DNA of 18,674 nt from UBA11650 sp963997925 (GTDB lineage Bacteria > Chloroflexota > Dehalococcoidia > Lucifugimonadales > UBA3495): assembly GCA_963997925.1 (NCBI GenBank), contig CAXEOX010000056.1:1-18674 (forward strand). The letters are read 5' to 3'. A program made the position numbers and the translations under genes. Of this stretch, positions 1-6,484 are shown in pieces; within the stretch, counting starts at the first letter, position 1, and every line of letters starts with the position of its first letter. The notes beneath the pieces were generated by a model that worked only from the letters and a program-made list of their open reading frames with translations, did not search any database and had not been told where the DNA came from.

Positions 1-2
1 TG

Positions 3-78
3 TGCCATCCGGAAACAGAGATGGCATGGACTACGGACTCTTCCGGAATGACGGAGCTTCATCGCCCCCAATGAAGCT
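3..78. repeat. Two stem-loops downstream of the CMD gene
   Basis: Two inverted repeats lie in the gene-free left edge. The first pairs TGCCATC (3-9) with GATGGCA (20-26). The second pairs AGCTTCAT (55-62) with ATGAAGCT (71-78) across an 8-base loop. Both lie just past the stop codon of the minus-strand carboxymuconolactone decarboxylase gene, so they could form 3' ends for that transcript. Neither is followed by a clear U-run, so they are weak terminators at best. No gene is visible in bases 1-135, although a gene could enter from the left edge. Confidence 0.35.
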
Positions 79-135
79 GCATCGCCCGATTTGGTACCTC
101 CGGTTTACCGACGGCGCACGGAGTTAGCAAGCCAG

Positions 136-684
136 CTATACGGGAATCTCTGCGGCCATGCCTTCGGCCAACTCAACGTCGAACGCCAGCAATATCTGAC
201 CGACAAGAAGGTAGTGACCGATCAAGCCGGTAAAGTTCACGGTGTTCTGAACGCCGAACCGGTCCTTTACCGCATTGAAAGTCGCGTCGCTGATTTTGCG
301 ATTGCCGACGAGTTCCTTGGTGTACCGCACAAGAATCTCTTCGTCTCCGGAGAGTCCCTGAGGAGCGGTGCCCCTGGCAACCGCCGAAATGGTTTCCTCG
401 GTTACTCCCGCTGCCCGGGCCAATTTGGCGTGGGCGGAGAATTCGTACTGGGACGTAATCTCCCGTGCGGTGGTAATGATTACCAGTTCCTTCAAAGCTT
501 CCGGTACATCGAAGTCGAAGCGAACGAAGGTTCCGGTGTGGGCGACCCTGGCTGCCAGTTGCGGGCTGTGGAGCAGAACACCATACGGTCCCCTGACGCC
601 ACCCCGGCTGCCGACTATCTCATCGAAATATTTCTGGTCCTCGGGTTTGAGTTCCTCTCTGCTGACATCGGACAATCTTGACAA
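136..684 (-). CDS. Carboxymuconolactone decarboxylase-family protein (AhpD-like fold)
   Basis: This 182-residue protein matches the carboxymuconolactone decarboxylase (CMD)/AhpD-like helical fold. The central segment reads Y-E-F-S-A-H-A-K-L-A-R-A-A-G-V, the family's E-x(3)-H pattern preceding the A-x-x-A-G-V helix. It lacks the C-x-x-C pair of the AhpD peroxidase relay, so a thiol peroxidase role is unlikely; family members of this type act on lactones or have unknown substrates. The start is a TTG at 682-684, chosen because a near-perfect Shine-Dalgarno sits 5 bases upstream and no ATG fits better. It lies last in the miaB-nadA-nadC run, 55 bases after nadC, and may be co-transcribed. The family assignment is secure; the substrate is unknown. 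Confidence 0.85.
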   Translation of the reverse strand: MSRLSDVSREELKPEDQKYFDEIVGSRGGVRGPYGVLLHSPQLAARVAHTGTFVRFDFDVPEALKELVIITTAREITSQYEFSAHAKLARAAGVTEETISAVARGTAPQGLSGDEEILVRYTKELVGNRKISDATFNAVKDRFGVQNTVNFTGLIGHYLLVGQILLAFDVELAEGMAAEIPV

Positions 685-689
685 TTGAT

Positions 690-696
690 ACCTCCT
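690..696 (-). promoter_or_regulatory. Strong Shine-Dalgarno that fixes a TTG start
   Basis: Read on the minus strand this is AGGAGGT, followed by five bases and then TTG. It is the strongest ribosome binding site in the nad region and decides the TTG start of the CMD-family gene. Confidence 0.75.
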
Positions 697-710
697 AACT
701 TTTTGGAACG

Positions 711-728
711 GTCAGCCCTAGTGCTGAC
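711..728. repeat. Small inverted repeat between nadC and the CMD gene
   Basis: GTCAGC (711-716) pairs with GCTGAC (723-728) across a 6-base loop in the 55-base nadC-CMD spacer. There is no U-run, so it is more likely an RNA processing or stability stem, or chance, than a terminator. Confidence 0.3.
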
Positions 729-739
729 GGCTGATGGCT

Positions 740-1594
740 CTATATGTATTCCAGATCCAAGCTGATATCCAGTGCCTTGGTTGAATGGGTCAAACCGCCC
801 ACGGAAATCAGGTCGACTCCCGACGCGGCAACAGCCCGTACAGTCTCCATGGAAATGCCGCCCGAAGCCTCAACCACCGCCCGGCCGTCGATGATTTCCA
901 TCGCCTGACGCATCAACTCCGGAGACATGTTGTCCAGCATGATGATGTGGGCCCCGGCGGCGGCGGCTTCTTCTGCAGCCTCAAGCGACTCCACTTCTAC
1001 TTCCACTTTGATGGTGTGGGAAGCGCGGGACAGGGCCAACTTAATGACGTCTTGAAGCCCCATCTCCTGAGACCGCAGCGCCTCGATATGATTGTCTTTG
1101 ATCAAGATGCCGTCGGCAAGGTTGAGGCGGTGGTTGTAGCCCCCTCCCATGCGCACGGCATACTTGTCCAGGTAACGATGACCCGGAGCAGTCTTGCGGG
1201 TGTCCACGATGCGGGCTTGGCTGCCTTCGATGGCCTTGACGTACTCGTTGGTATCGCTGGCGATGCCGCTCATCCGCTGCAAGAAGTTCAGAGCGACCCG
1301 CTCGGCCCGCAGGATACTGCCGGCGTCGCCTTCTATCCGCGCCAGATCGGTTCCTGGAGTGAGGGCGGAGCCGTCGGGCAACAGCACTTGGGCGTCCAGG
1401 CTGGCATCGATGCGCTGGAAGACGGCTTGGCATATTTCTATCCCGGCCAGCATCCCATTTCCTTTGGCTCGAATCATGCCGACGGCTTGGATTCCCTGGG
1501 GGACCAAGGCATGGGTGGTAGGGTCGTTGAAAGCCTGGTCTTCCGACAGCGCAGCGTCGATCAAGTTGTAGACTTCAGGGGGCAGTTGACTCAC
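740..1594 (-). CDS. nadC: Nicotinate-nucleotide pyrophosphorylase (quinolinate phosphoribosyltransferase)
   Basis: NadC converts quinolinate plus PRPP to nicotinate mononucleotide, CO2 and PPi, the third step of de novo NAD synthesis. The sequence carries the diagnostic blocks in order: R-K-T-A-P-G-H-R in the middle, then R-M-G-G-G-Y-N-H-R-L-N-L-A-D, I-K-D-N-H-I, E-V-E-V-E-S-L, M-L-D-N-M and the C-terminal phosphate-binding A-S-G-G-I and S-V-G-G-L-T-H-S. A longer reading from a GTG at 1654 exists, but the GTG at 1592-1594 has a GAGGAG 8 bases upstream and gives 284 residues, the usual family length, so it is preferred. It lies downstream of nadA on the same strand, and the pair covers successive steps of one pathway. 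A 30-base palindrome and a possible TACAAT promoter element lie between them, so nadC may be partly independent. Confidence 0.96.
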   Translation of the reverse strand: MSQLPPEVYNLIDAALSEDQAFNDPTTHALVPQGIQAVGMIRAKGNGMLAGIEICQAVFQRIDASLDAQVLLPDGSALTPGTDLARIEGDAGSILRAERVALNFLQRMSGIASDTNEYVKAIEGSQARIVDTRKTAPGHRYLDKYAVRMGGGYNHRLNLADGILIKDNHIEALRSQEMGLQDVIKLALSRASHTIKVEVEVESLEAAEEAAAAGAHIIMLDNMSPELMRQAMEIIDGRAVVEASGGISMETVRAVAASGVDLISVGGLTHSTKALDISLDLEYI

Positions 1595-1668
1595 GGGGTG
1601 TTCTCCTCTCGCAACGATAGTAAGTTGATGGTGGAGTAAGGCACAGGCACCCACCTACCAGTCGCCCA

Positions 1669-1674
1669 ATTGTA
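1669..1674 (-). promoter_or_regulatory. Possible nadC -10 element (TACAAT)
   Basis: On the minus strand the sequence reads GCGGTACAATTGG, containing the TACAAT hexamer used as a -10 elsewhere in this window. No convincing -35 lies 16-18 bases upstream. Transcription would begin about 70 bases before the preferred nadC start. Confidence 0.3.
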
Positions 1675-1709
1675 CCGCAAATCATTGAGGCTGGAGTAAG
1701 CAAAAGTAA

Positions 1710-1739
1710 TGGCCCGCCGAGTTTAAACACGGCGGGCCA
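1710..1739. repeat. 30-base near-perfect palindrome between nadA and nadC
   Basis: TGGCCCGCCG (1710-1719) pairs with CGGCGGGCCA (1730-1739). The loop holds GTTTAAAC, which is itself palindromic, so only one A-A opposition breaks the symmetry. On the minus strand the stem is followed by ATTACTTTTG, a poor U-run. It lies after the nadA stop and before nadC, so it could partly terminate, attenuate or stabilise the operon message. A DNA-binding site is also possible because of the two-fold symmetry. Confidence 0.6.
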
Positions 1740-1774
1740 CATTTTGTTCTCAGCACAGGGCCGGACAACCGAGC

Positions 1775-2983
1775 TTAACGCAAGGCCAGCATCCTTTCCA
1801 GAGCTACTTGGGCGTCTTTCCGGATGTCGTCTGGTACGGTGATTTGGTTGATGACCTGCCCGTCTATCAGACCTTCCAGTACCCACAACACGTAGGCAGG
1901 GTGGATGCGGTACATGGTTGAGCAGGGGCATATCACCGGGTCTAAGCAGAAAATCGTCTTATCCGGGTTTTCCAGAGCCAGACGGTTCACCAGGCTTACC
2001 TCGGTGCCCACAGCCCATTTGCTGCCCGCAGGGGCTTCATTGATGGCCTTCCTGATGAACTCCGTTGATCCAACCAGGTCGGCCGCCTGAACCGTCTCCA
2101 TGGGACACTCCGGGTGTACCAGGACGGTGACATCGGGATACCGGTCCCGCGCCGCGTCGATCTGCTTGACGGTGAACCGTGTGTGTACGGCGCAATGGCC
2201 CTGCCAAAGAATCAGCTTGGCGGCTCTCAGTTGCTCCGGCGTGTTGCCGCCCAAGCGTTTGAAGGGATTCCAAACCACCATCTCATCAAGAGACATACCC
2301 AGCTTCAATCCGGTGTTCCGGCCCAGGTGTTGGTCGGGGAGGAAAAGCACTCGCTGGGACTGTTGAAAGGCCCACTCCATGACGGCCCCTGCGTTGGACG
2401 AGGTGCATACGGCGCCGCCCGTTCTGCCGCACAGGGCTTTGATGGAAGCGATGGAATTCATGTAGGTTATCGGGACGATGCCGCCGTGGTCCCCAAGAAC
2501 GTCCTGAAGGTCTTCCCATGCGTCGTCAACGTCATCCATGGGAGCCATGTCAGCCATGGAACAACCGGCGGTGATGTTGGGCAGGATGACTTTCTGATGA
2601 GGACTGCACAGGATACAGGCGGTCTCGGCCATGAAGTGGACGCCGCAGAAGACTATGTAGTCGGCGTCGGGAAGGCGGGCCGCCTCCTGGGACAGGAGGA
2701 ACGAGTCGCCTTGGAAGTCGGCGTACTTGATGACCTCTTCCCGCTGATAATGGTGCCCCAGCACCGTCACCGACTTGCCCAGCTTCTCTTTGGCTATATG
2801 GATGCGTTGGTCCAGTTCCTCAGCGGTGAGGTGGAGATATTCGTTGGAGATTTTCTGCCAGCGTACGTTTACCGAGAGTTCTTCGGCAAGGGACTTAGCT
2901 GGAAGCTCGTCCTCTGTCTTACAGAAGGCGGCATGCTCCAACTCGGTGATTGGTACACTAGGCTGACGGGTTCGGGTTGCCAT
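1775..2983 (-). CDS. nadA: Quinolinate synthase (4Fe-4S)
   Basis: NadA condenses iminoaspartate with dihydroxyacetone phosphate to quinolinate, step two of de novo NAD synthesis. With the start at the ATG 2981-2983 (402 residues) the likely cluster cysteines are Cys113 (F-C-G-V-H-F-M-A), Cys193 (V-C-T-S-S-N-A) and Cys352 or Cys354 (I-C-P-C-S-T-M). Other family blocks are L-G-H-H-Y-Q-R, Y-M-N-S-I-A and H-P-E-C-P. A reading from 3046 is open but would run into miaB; the internal ATG has GAGGGG 7 bases upstream and starts 11 bases after the miaB stop, so it is preferred. The protein is longer than the short thermophile NadA, with about 70 extra N-terminal residues before the core. No nadB (L-aspartate oxidase) is visible, so the iminoaspartate source lies elsewhere. 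Confidence 0.96.
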   Translation of the reverse strand: MATRTRQPSVPITELEHAAFCKTEDELPAKSLAEELSVNVRWQKISNEYLHLTAEELDQRIHIAKEKLGKSVTVLGHHYQREEVIKYADFQGDSFLLSQEAARLPDADYIVFCGVHFMAETACILCSPHQKVILPNITAGCSMADMAPMDDVDDAWEDLQDVLGDHGGIVPITYMNSIASIKALCGRTGGAVCTSSNAGAVMEWAFQQSQRVLFLPDQHLGRNTGLKLGMSLDEMVVWNPFKRLGGNTPEQLRAAKLILWQGHCAVHTRFTVKQIDAARDRYPDVTVLVHPECPMETVQAADLVGSTEFIRKAINEAPAGSKWAVGTEVSLVNRLALENPDKTIFCLDPVICPCSTMYRIHPAYVLWVLEGLIDGQVINQITVPDDIRKDAQVALERMLALR

Positions 2984-2994
2984 CGATCGTCCCC

Positions 2995-4293
2995 TCAGGA
3001 ATGCGAATGAACTTGAGACTGAACCAACTCCCCTTGTAATGACCAAGGGCCGGTCTTCGTTATATTCAGATTAACCAACTGTCCCAGATATTCGTCCTCA
3101 GACTGGAAAAACACCAACTTGTCGGTCCGGGTGCGCCCGTGCCATTTCCCGTCCCGGCGTCCTTCCACTAGTATATCAACTTCCTGCCCCAACAGGGCCG
3201 AGTTAATCTCGGTGAGGATGCCTTGCTGTAAGTCCTCTAGCTGCACCCTCCGGCGAGTCTTCTCTTCTTTGGAAACATCGTCTTCCATCGTCCTTCCGGC
3301 GATGGTCCCCGGCCGGGGCGAATAGGCGGCGCAGTGGACCTTGTCCGGGCGTAGCTCTGCGATCAGCTCCACGGTCCTCTGGAACTGCTCCCCGGTTTCA
3401 CCAGGGAACCCCACTATTATATCAGTCGCCAATGACGAGTGGGGGACAATATCTCGGATCCTCCCCACCAAATCTTTGAACTCCTGGCGAGTGTAGGGCC
3501 GGCGCATCGCCTTCAAGACTTCATCGTCACCGGCTTGGACCGGCAGGTTGATATGTTCGCAAACCTTGGGCAGGTCCGCCACCGCATGGATGATTTCGTC
3601 GGTGAAAAAAGAAGGATGCGAGGTCAAGAAGCGGATCCTCTCCAACCCGGCAACATCGTTCAACTGGGCTAAAAGGTAACCCAGATCGGGTTTTCCAGGA
3701 AGATCCAGACCGTAGGCATCAACGGTTTGGCCCAGCACGGTCACTTCCTTAACGCCGCGGTCCACCAGCAATTCCACTTCATGCACTAGTTCATCCACCG
3801 GCCGGCTCACCTGACGCCCCCGGCGATAGGGGATGATGCAGAAAGTGCACATCAGGTCGCATCCGTGGATGATAGGCACGTAGCAGGTCACATCGGGCTG
3901 GGCTGGCGCCAGGGAGCCCACGCAGCCTTCCCAATCAAGACCGACCCGCTCACCGACTAATTCCAGTAATGGACCGTACTGTTGGGGAGGCATGAATAGG
4001 TCCACAAAGGGGAAACGGCGGGCCAATTCGTCAGTCTTGGAACCCACCATGCACCCCATCAAAGCCACTACCCGGTCAGGGTCTTCGCTTCTCCAGGGTT
4101 TCATCCAGGTGAGGTTCCCCACGACTTTATCTTCGGCTTGCTGACGCACGACACAGGAGTTCAAGACCACCAGATCAGCCTCATTGGCGGTCCCGACTTC
4201 ACGCAGTCCCAGTTGCTCCAAAGCTGACCCCAATCGCTGGGAATCGGCCTTGTTCATCTGGCAACCGATGGTCCAGATGTGGAAGCTCTCCAT
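2995..4293 (-). CDS. miaB: tRNA-2-methylthio-N6-dimethylallyladenosine synthase
   Basis: MiaB is a radical-SAM methylthiotransferase that adds a methylthio group to i6A37 of tRNAs reading UNN codons. Three N-terminal cysteines (Cys11 in G-C-Q-M-N, Cys47 in S-C-V-V-R, Cys81 in G-C-M) ligate the auxiliary 4Fe-4S cluster. The radical-SAM triad C-x3-C-x2-C is Cys145, Cys149 and Cys152 in G-C-D-L-M-C-T-F-C. A C-terminal TRAM domain includes G-R-T-R-T-D-K-L-V-F-F, which is typical of MiaB rather than RimO or MtaB. The 432-residue length is normal. The ATG at 4291-4293 has a weak TAGGTT upstream. It leads the run miaB-nadA-nadC-CMD, with an 11-base gap to nadA, suggesting co-transcription from the promoter at 4344-4371. 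Confidence 0.95.
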   Translation of the reverse strand: MESFHIWTIGCQMNKADSQRLGSALEQLGLREVGTANEADLVVLNSCVVRQQAEDKVVGNLTWMKPWRSEDPDRVVALMGCMVGSKTDELARRFPFVDLFMPPQQYGPLLELVGERVGLDWEGCVGSLAPAQPDVTCYVPIIHGCDLMCTFCIIPYRRGRQVSRPVDELVHEVELLVDRGVKEVTVLGQTVDAYGLDLPGKPDLGYLLAQLNDVAGLERIRFLTSHPSFFTDEIIHAVADLPKVCEHINLPVQAGDDEVLKAMRRPYTRQEFKDLVGRIRDIVPHSSLATDIIVGFPGETGEQFQRTVELIAELRPDKVHCAAYSPRPGTIAGRTMEDDVSKEEKTRRRVQLEDLQQGILTEINSALLGQEVDILVEGRRDGKWHGRTRTDKLVFFQSEDEYLGQLVNLNITKTGPWSLQGELVQSQVHSHS

Positions 4294-4343
4294 ATGATTA
4301 ACCTATCTGGACCGCTTGGGTGAGGAAATGCTGACTTTGGCTC

Positions 4344-4371
4344 ATTGTGACAAACCTAACCGGCTGGTCAA
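4344..4371 (-). promoter_or_regulatory. Candidate miaB-nad operon promoter
   Basis: On the minus strand TTGACC (4371-4366) and CACAAT (4349-4344) are separated by 16 bases, about 50 bases before miaB. The -35 falls in the loop and arm of the stem-loop 4360-4376. The match is good at -35 (5/6) and fair at -10 (4/6). Confidence 0.45.
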
Positions 4372-4376
4372 GCCGG
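4360..4376 (-). terminator. Possible tRNA-Ser 3' stem-loop
   Basis: CCGGCT (4360-4365) pairs with AGCCGG (4371-4376) across a 5-base loop, about 30 bases past the encoded CCA of tRNA-Ser. The trailing sequence TTAGGTTTG has only a weak U-run, so termination would be inefficient and some tRNA transcripts might read into miaB. Confidence 0.35.
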
Positions 4377-4406
4377 AACTATGCTGCATCTAAATCAGTT
4401 TTGGCG

Positions 4407-4498
4407 TGGCGGAGGGAGTGGGATTCGAACCCACGATTCCAATTTCTCAGAATAAGCGCTTAGCAGGCGCCCGCACTAGACCACTATGCGATCCCTCC
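4407..4498 (-). tRNA. tRNA-Ser (anticodon GCU)
   Basis: The minus strand folds into a class II tRNA. The acceptor stem is GGAGGGA/TCCCTCC, the D-stem is GCAT/GTGC, the anticodon stem is GGCGC/GCGCT with loop CTGCTAA (anticodon GCT, reading AGC/AGU), a long variable arm pairs ATTC with GAAT, and the T-arm is GTGGG-TTCGAAT-CCCAC. The discriminator is G and the CCA end is encoded (4409-4407). The long variable arm and G73 agree with serine identity. Confidence 0.96.
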
Positions 4499-4509
4499 GT
4501 ACCGGCTCC

Positions 4510-4538
4510 ATGTTATCAAATGGGCTTAGGCACAGCAA
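4510..4538 (-). promoter_or_regulatory. Candidate tRNA-Ser promoter
   Basis: On the minus strand TTGCTG (4538-4533) and TAACAT (4515-4510) are 17 bases apart. The predicted start point falls a few bases before the tRNA 5' end, as expected for a short-leader tRNA transcript. Each hexamer matches only 4/6. Confidence 0.4.
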
Positions 4539-4565
4539 CACCCGGCGAAATCATGTAACGCAACA

Positions 4566-4612
4566 CCGGATTTCGAATCCGGCTCATTCGAGCTTGTCCG
4601 AGCCTACCTCGG
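4566..4612. repeat. Two adjacent stem-loops of unknown role
   Basis: CCGGATT (4566-4572) pairs with AATCCGG (4576-4582) around a 3-base loop, and CCGAG (4598-4602) pairs with CTCGG (4608-4612) around a 5-base loop. The first resembles a T-arm at a glance, but the T-loop register is wrong and no other tRNA arm is present. No U-run follows either stem. Confidence 0.35.
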
Positions 4613-4747
4613 GCGGGAATATAACCCTGCACGTTTACAACTGGTTTGTACGAGAAACGCCGGACGCTATCGTTCGGTATAAAAACGTAATTCGTCGCAA
4701 TGTTCGGCCTAGACTAGCAACGTCAGCCACTTAACCTGTGTAAAATT

Positions 4748-4776
4748 TTGACATATTACGCCATTCGGCGTTTAAA
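4748..4776 (+). promoter_or_regulatory. Lrp gene upstream promoter P1 with inverted repeat in the spacer
   Basis: TTGACA (4748-4753) and TTTAAA (4771-4776) are 17 bases apart. Between and overlapping them lies the inverted repeat ACGCC-attc-GGCGT (4758-4771), ideally placed for an operator that blocks RNA polymerase. Autoregulation is common in the Lrp/AsnC family; that this repeat is the operator is inference. Confidence 0.5.
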
Positions 4777-4784
4777 TGCCGGTA

Positions 4785-4813
4785 TTGACAGTCATCAGTG
4801 CATGCCATATGAT
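4785..4813 (+). promoter_or_regulatory. Lrp gene proximal promoter P2 (near-consensus)
   Basis: TTGACA (4785-4790), a 17-base spacer and TATGAT (4808-4813) match the sigma70 consensus at 11 of 12 positions. The predicted start near 4820 gives a leader of about 37 bases to the ATG at 4857. Confidence 0.75.
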
Positions 4814-4856
4814 TCGTTGTAAGAAACTGAGAGTTAACACGACGGAGTATGCACTA

Positions 4857-5297
4857 ATGGACGAACTGGACCGCAGGATAATCAGCCTGTTGCAGATGGA
4901 TGGACGGGCCTCCAACGCCAAAATAGCCCGGGAGGTCGGTGTCAGCGAAGGTACGGTTCGACGGCGCCTTCGGCGGTTGATTCAAGAGGACGTTGTCAAA
5001 GTTATTGCGGTGCCCAACCTGGAAAAACTTGGTTACGCCACCACCGCCCTTATCGGGCTGCAGACCGGCCCCGGCAAGTCAGACTCCGTAGCCGAAGCTA
5101 TCGCGAAATTGGATGAAGCCCACTACGTTGCCATCACCACCGGAGCGTACGACGTTTTCATCTGGGCCGGACTGGAATCCGCAGAGAGTCTGGGCACGTT
5201 CCTGCGCACCAAGATCGGTGTCATTGAAGGAGTTCAACGGACCGAGACTTTCGTCAACCTGGCCATCAAAAAGCGGACCTACGGCCTGGTGCTCTAG
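4857..5297 (+). CDS. Lrp/AsnC-family transcriptional regulator
   Basis: A 146-residue regulator with an N-terminal winged helix-turn-helix (about residues 1-50: I-I-S-L-L-Q-M-D-G-R-A, then A-K-I-A-R-E-V-G-V-S-E-G-T-V-R-R-R-L) and a C-terminal RAM ligand-binding domain (about 65-140). The open frame extends to 4776, but the ATG at 4857 is preferred: it has CGGAG upstream, gives the usual family length and begins M-D-E-L-D-R-R-I-I as family members do. Lrp/AsnC proteins form dimers and higher oligomers and sense amino acids or related metabolites. The gene is monocistronic, between two good promoters and a good terminator. Its target genes cannot be deduced from the context. Confidence 0.92.
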   Translation: MDELDRRIISLLQMDGRASNAKIAREVGVSEGTVRRRLRRLIQEDVVKVIAVPNLEKLGYATTALIGLQTGPGKSDSVAEAIAKLDEAHYVAITTGAYDVFIWAGLESAESLGTFLRTKIGVIEGVQRTETFVNLAIKKRTYGLVL

Positions 5298-5337
5298 CAG
5301 CCTGAACTCTAGTCTCCCAACTGCCATTGACGACATT

Positions 5338-5373
5338 CCCCGCTAGGAAACCTACTTCCCAGCGGGGTTTTTT
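5338..5373 (+). terminator. Intrinsic terminator of the Lrp gene
   Basis: CCCCGCT (5338-5344) pairs with AGCGGGG (5361-5367), with an inner GGAA/TTCC extension, and is followed directly by six T residues (5368-5373). This is a textbook Rho-independent terminator 40 bases past the stop codon. Confidence 0.9.
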
Positions 5374-5397
5374 CGCCTGCGGCATGAATCGATTGTC

Positions 5398-5425
5398 TTG
5401 CAAACCCGTATGCCTATGCTATAAT
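5398..5425 (+). promoter_or_regulatory. Ferredoxin promoter, extended -10
   Basis: TTGCAA (5398-5403), a 16-base spacer and a perfect TATAAT (5420-5425) preceded by TGC form an extended -10 promoter. The predicted leader is about 75 bases and ends with AAGGAG 9 bases before the ATG. Confidence 0.7.
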
Positions 5426-5504
5426 TCGCAAGGCCTTCCTCATCCAAGGTTGTGAATCGCAGCCAGGAGAGGCGCTACATTCAATTCCTAAGGAGCGGTC
5501 TAGG

Positions 5505-5774
5505 ATGACCTATATCATTACTGAACCTTGTGTTGGCGTTAAAGATGGCGCGTGCGTGGACGTTTGCCCGGTAGACTGCATCTACACCCGCGATGAAGAC
5601 ACCATGTTCTTCATCAGCCCGGACGAGTGCATCGATTGCGCCGCCTGTGAGCCGGTATGTCCGGTTACCGCCATATTCGCCGAGGACGCAACTCCTCCCG
5701 AGTGGGCGTCGTACATCGCCTTGAATTACGACTACTTCAAGAACAACGACCCCGGGGACCTGAAGCGCAAGTAA
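5505..5774 (+). CDS. fdxA: 7-iron ferredoxin (3Fe-4S/4Fe-4S)
   Basis: An 89-residue low-potential electron carrier of the FdxA/Azotobacter FdI type. Eight cysteines are present at 9, 17, 21, 25, 42, 45, 48 and 52. By analogy with A. vinelandii FdI, Cys9, Cys17 and Cys52 hold the 3Fe-4S cluster and Cys21, Cys42, Cys45 and Cys48 hold the 4Fe-4S cluster, leaving Cys25 free. The widely spaced first motif (C-x7-C-x3-C-P) distinguishes it from 2[4Fe-4S] clostridial ferredoxins. It starts at an ATG with AAGGAG upstream, has its own promoter and ends in a strong terminator, so it is a monocistronic, probably well-expressed gene. Its redox partner is not evident; the neighbouring HemQ and VOC genes are convergent and not obviously linked. 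Confidence 0.93.
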   Translation: MTYIITEPCVGVKDGACVDVCPVDCIYTRDEDTMFFISPDECIDCAACEPVCPVTAIFAEDATPPEWASYIALNYDYFKNNDPGDLKRK

Positions 5775-5813
5775 ACCCCAGCGCAAACCAACCCCACCCG
5801 AAGGCCTGATAAA

Positions 5814-5847
5814 AAAACCTCTGAAGGGAAATCCCTTCAGAGGTTTT
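5814..5847. terminator. Bidirectional terminator between fdxA and the VOC gene
   Basis: A 15-bp perfect stem (5814-5828 with 5833-5847) closes a 4-base loop. The plus side ends in TTTTAT, and the minus side ends in a run of seven T residues, so it serves both the ferredoxin gene and the convergent VOC gene. Confidence 0.92.
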
Positions 5848-5887
5848 ATCTCGTTACCGTACGGGACGTGGCCGGTGGTTCACGTGG

Positions 5888-6400
5888 TTAGTCCGCCATG
5901 GCTACTGGAAGCTTGGCGCCTTGGAAGGGGCCTTCAGTGGCCTCGAAGGACCTGGAAAACTCCAGGATCTCCTCATTGGACTGATTCTCCAAGTCGATGG
6001 GCCGACTGAATCCCTGCTTCACGATGTATCCCGTTTTGTAGTAAATCTCGATCCGGTTGTCTTCGGGGTCGAAGAAGTACACGCTGCATGAGATGCCGTG
6101 GGTGACCACGTTATCGATGCGCCTACCGTCATCTTTGACTCGCTGGTACAGCTTCTTAAGAGCGTCCATGCTCTCTACGATGAAGGATATCTGACCTACG
6201 CCCTGAGTCTTGGGCCTGGCTTCGCTTGTTTGACCCAACGCTAGTTGGTGATGCTCGGTTTTCGGGTCGCCGCTAAGGAAGCAGCTCGACCGCTCAGGGC
6301 TCTCGTCGGTAACGGTCAATCCCAGGACCCGAGTGTAGAAGTCCCGCATGTTCAAGAAGTCGTCGCAGATGATACCCACATGTCCTAAGCTCGTAACCAT
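5888..6400 (-). CDS. VOC superfamily protein (extradiol dioxygenase/glyoxalase-like)
   Basis: A 170-residue protein of the vicinal oxygen chelate fold, with two paired beta-alpha-beta-beta-beta modules. Likely metal ligands are His7 (G-H-V-G-I), a histidine at 50/51 (H-H-Q-L-A-L) and Glu118 (N-R-I-E-I-Y-Y), the H-H-E triad of extradiol dioxygenases. T-H-G-I-S-C-S-V-Y-F (around His101) matches the conserved histidine segment of catechol-2,3-dioxygenase-type enzymes. Single-domain length suggests a homodimer acting on an unknown substrate. The open frame extends to 6448, but the ATG at 6398-6400 has GGGAGGTG 3-4 bases upstream and is preferred. It lies 84 bases after the HemQ-like gene on the same strand; a TACAAT element at 6454-6459 may give it separate expression. 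Confidence 0.85.
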   Translation of the reverse strand: MVTSLGHVGIICDDFLNMRDFYTRVLGLTVTDESPERSSCFLSGDPKTEHHQLALGQTSEARPKTQGVGQISFIVESMDALKKLYQRVKDDGRRIDNVVTHGISCSVYFFDPEDNRIEIYYKTGYIVKQGFSRPIDLENQSNEEILEFSRSFEATEGPFQGAKLPVAMAD

Positions 6401-6453
6401 TTTCACCTCCCATCGATAGCGTCTAAATTTGTCTGGCCGCGACGCCATGCCGC

Positions 6454-6459
6454 ATTGTA
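6454..6459 (-). promoter_or_regulatory. Possible VOC gene -10 element (TACAAT)
   Basis: Minus-strand CTGCTACAATGC resembles the GCTACAAT elements at 8580 and 17607. No convincing -35 is present, so this is tentative. Confidence 0.3.
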
Positions 6460-6484
6460 GCAGACGCTATCCTCCCGCCCGGTC

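Larger units (their letters stand above)
4499..4856. other. Gene-free divergent region between tRNA-Ser and the Lrp gene
   Basis: No convincing coding region is seen in these roughly 360 bases; a short open frame here lacks a ribosome binding site and any recognisable motif. The stretch holds a candidate tRNA promoter on the minus strand, two stem-loops (4566-4582 and 4598-4612) and two plus-strand sigma70-type promoters leading to the Lrp/AsnC gene. Confidence 0.6.

Noticed and set aside
91..681. Long plus-strand open frame opposite the CMD-family gene
   Set aside because: It has no family motif or ribosome binding site, and lies antisense to a clearly recognisable protein.
785..1639. 284-codon plus-strand frame opposite nadC
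   Set aside because: It is the antisense shadow of nadC, with a composition typical of reverse-complement reading and no motifs.
2114..3010. 298-codon plus-strand frame opposite nadA
   Set aside because: It is antisense to a fully conserved quinolinate synthase and carries no recognisable domain.
4566..4590. T-arm-like sequence suggesting a second tRNA
   Set aside because: The T-loop is out of register and no acceptor, D or anticodon arm can be found around it.
4486..4734. 82-codon plus-strand frame beginning inside tRNA-Ser
   Set aside because: It starts in the antisense of a tRNA, lacks a ribosome binding site and contains stem-loops; treated as non-coding.
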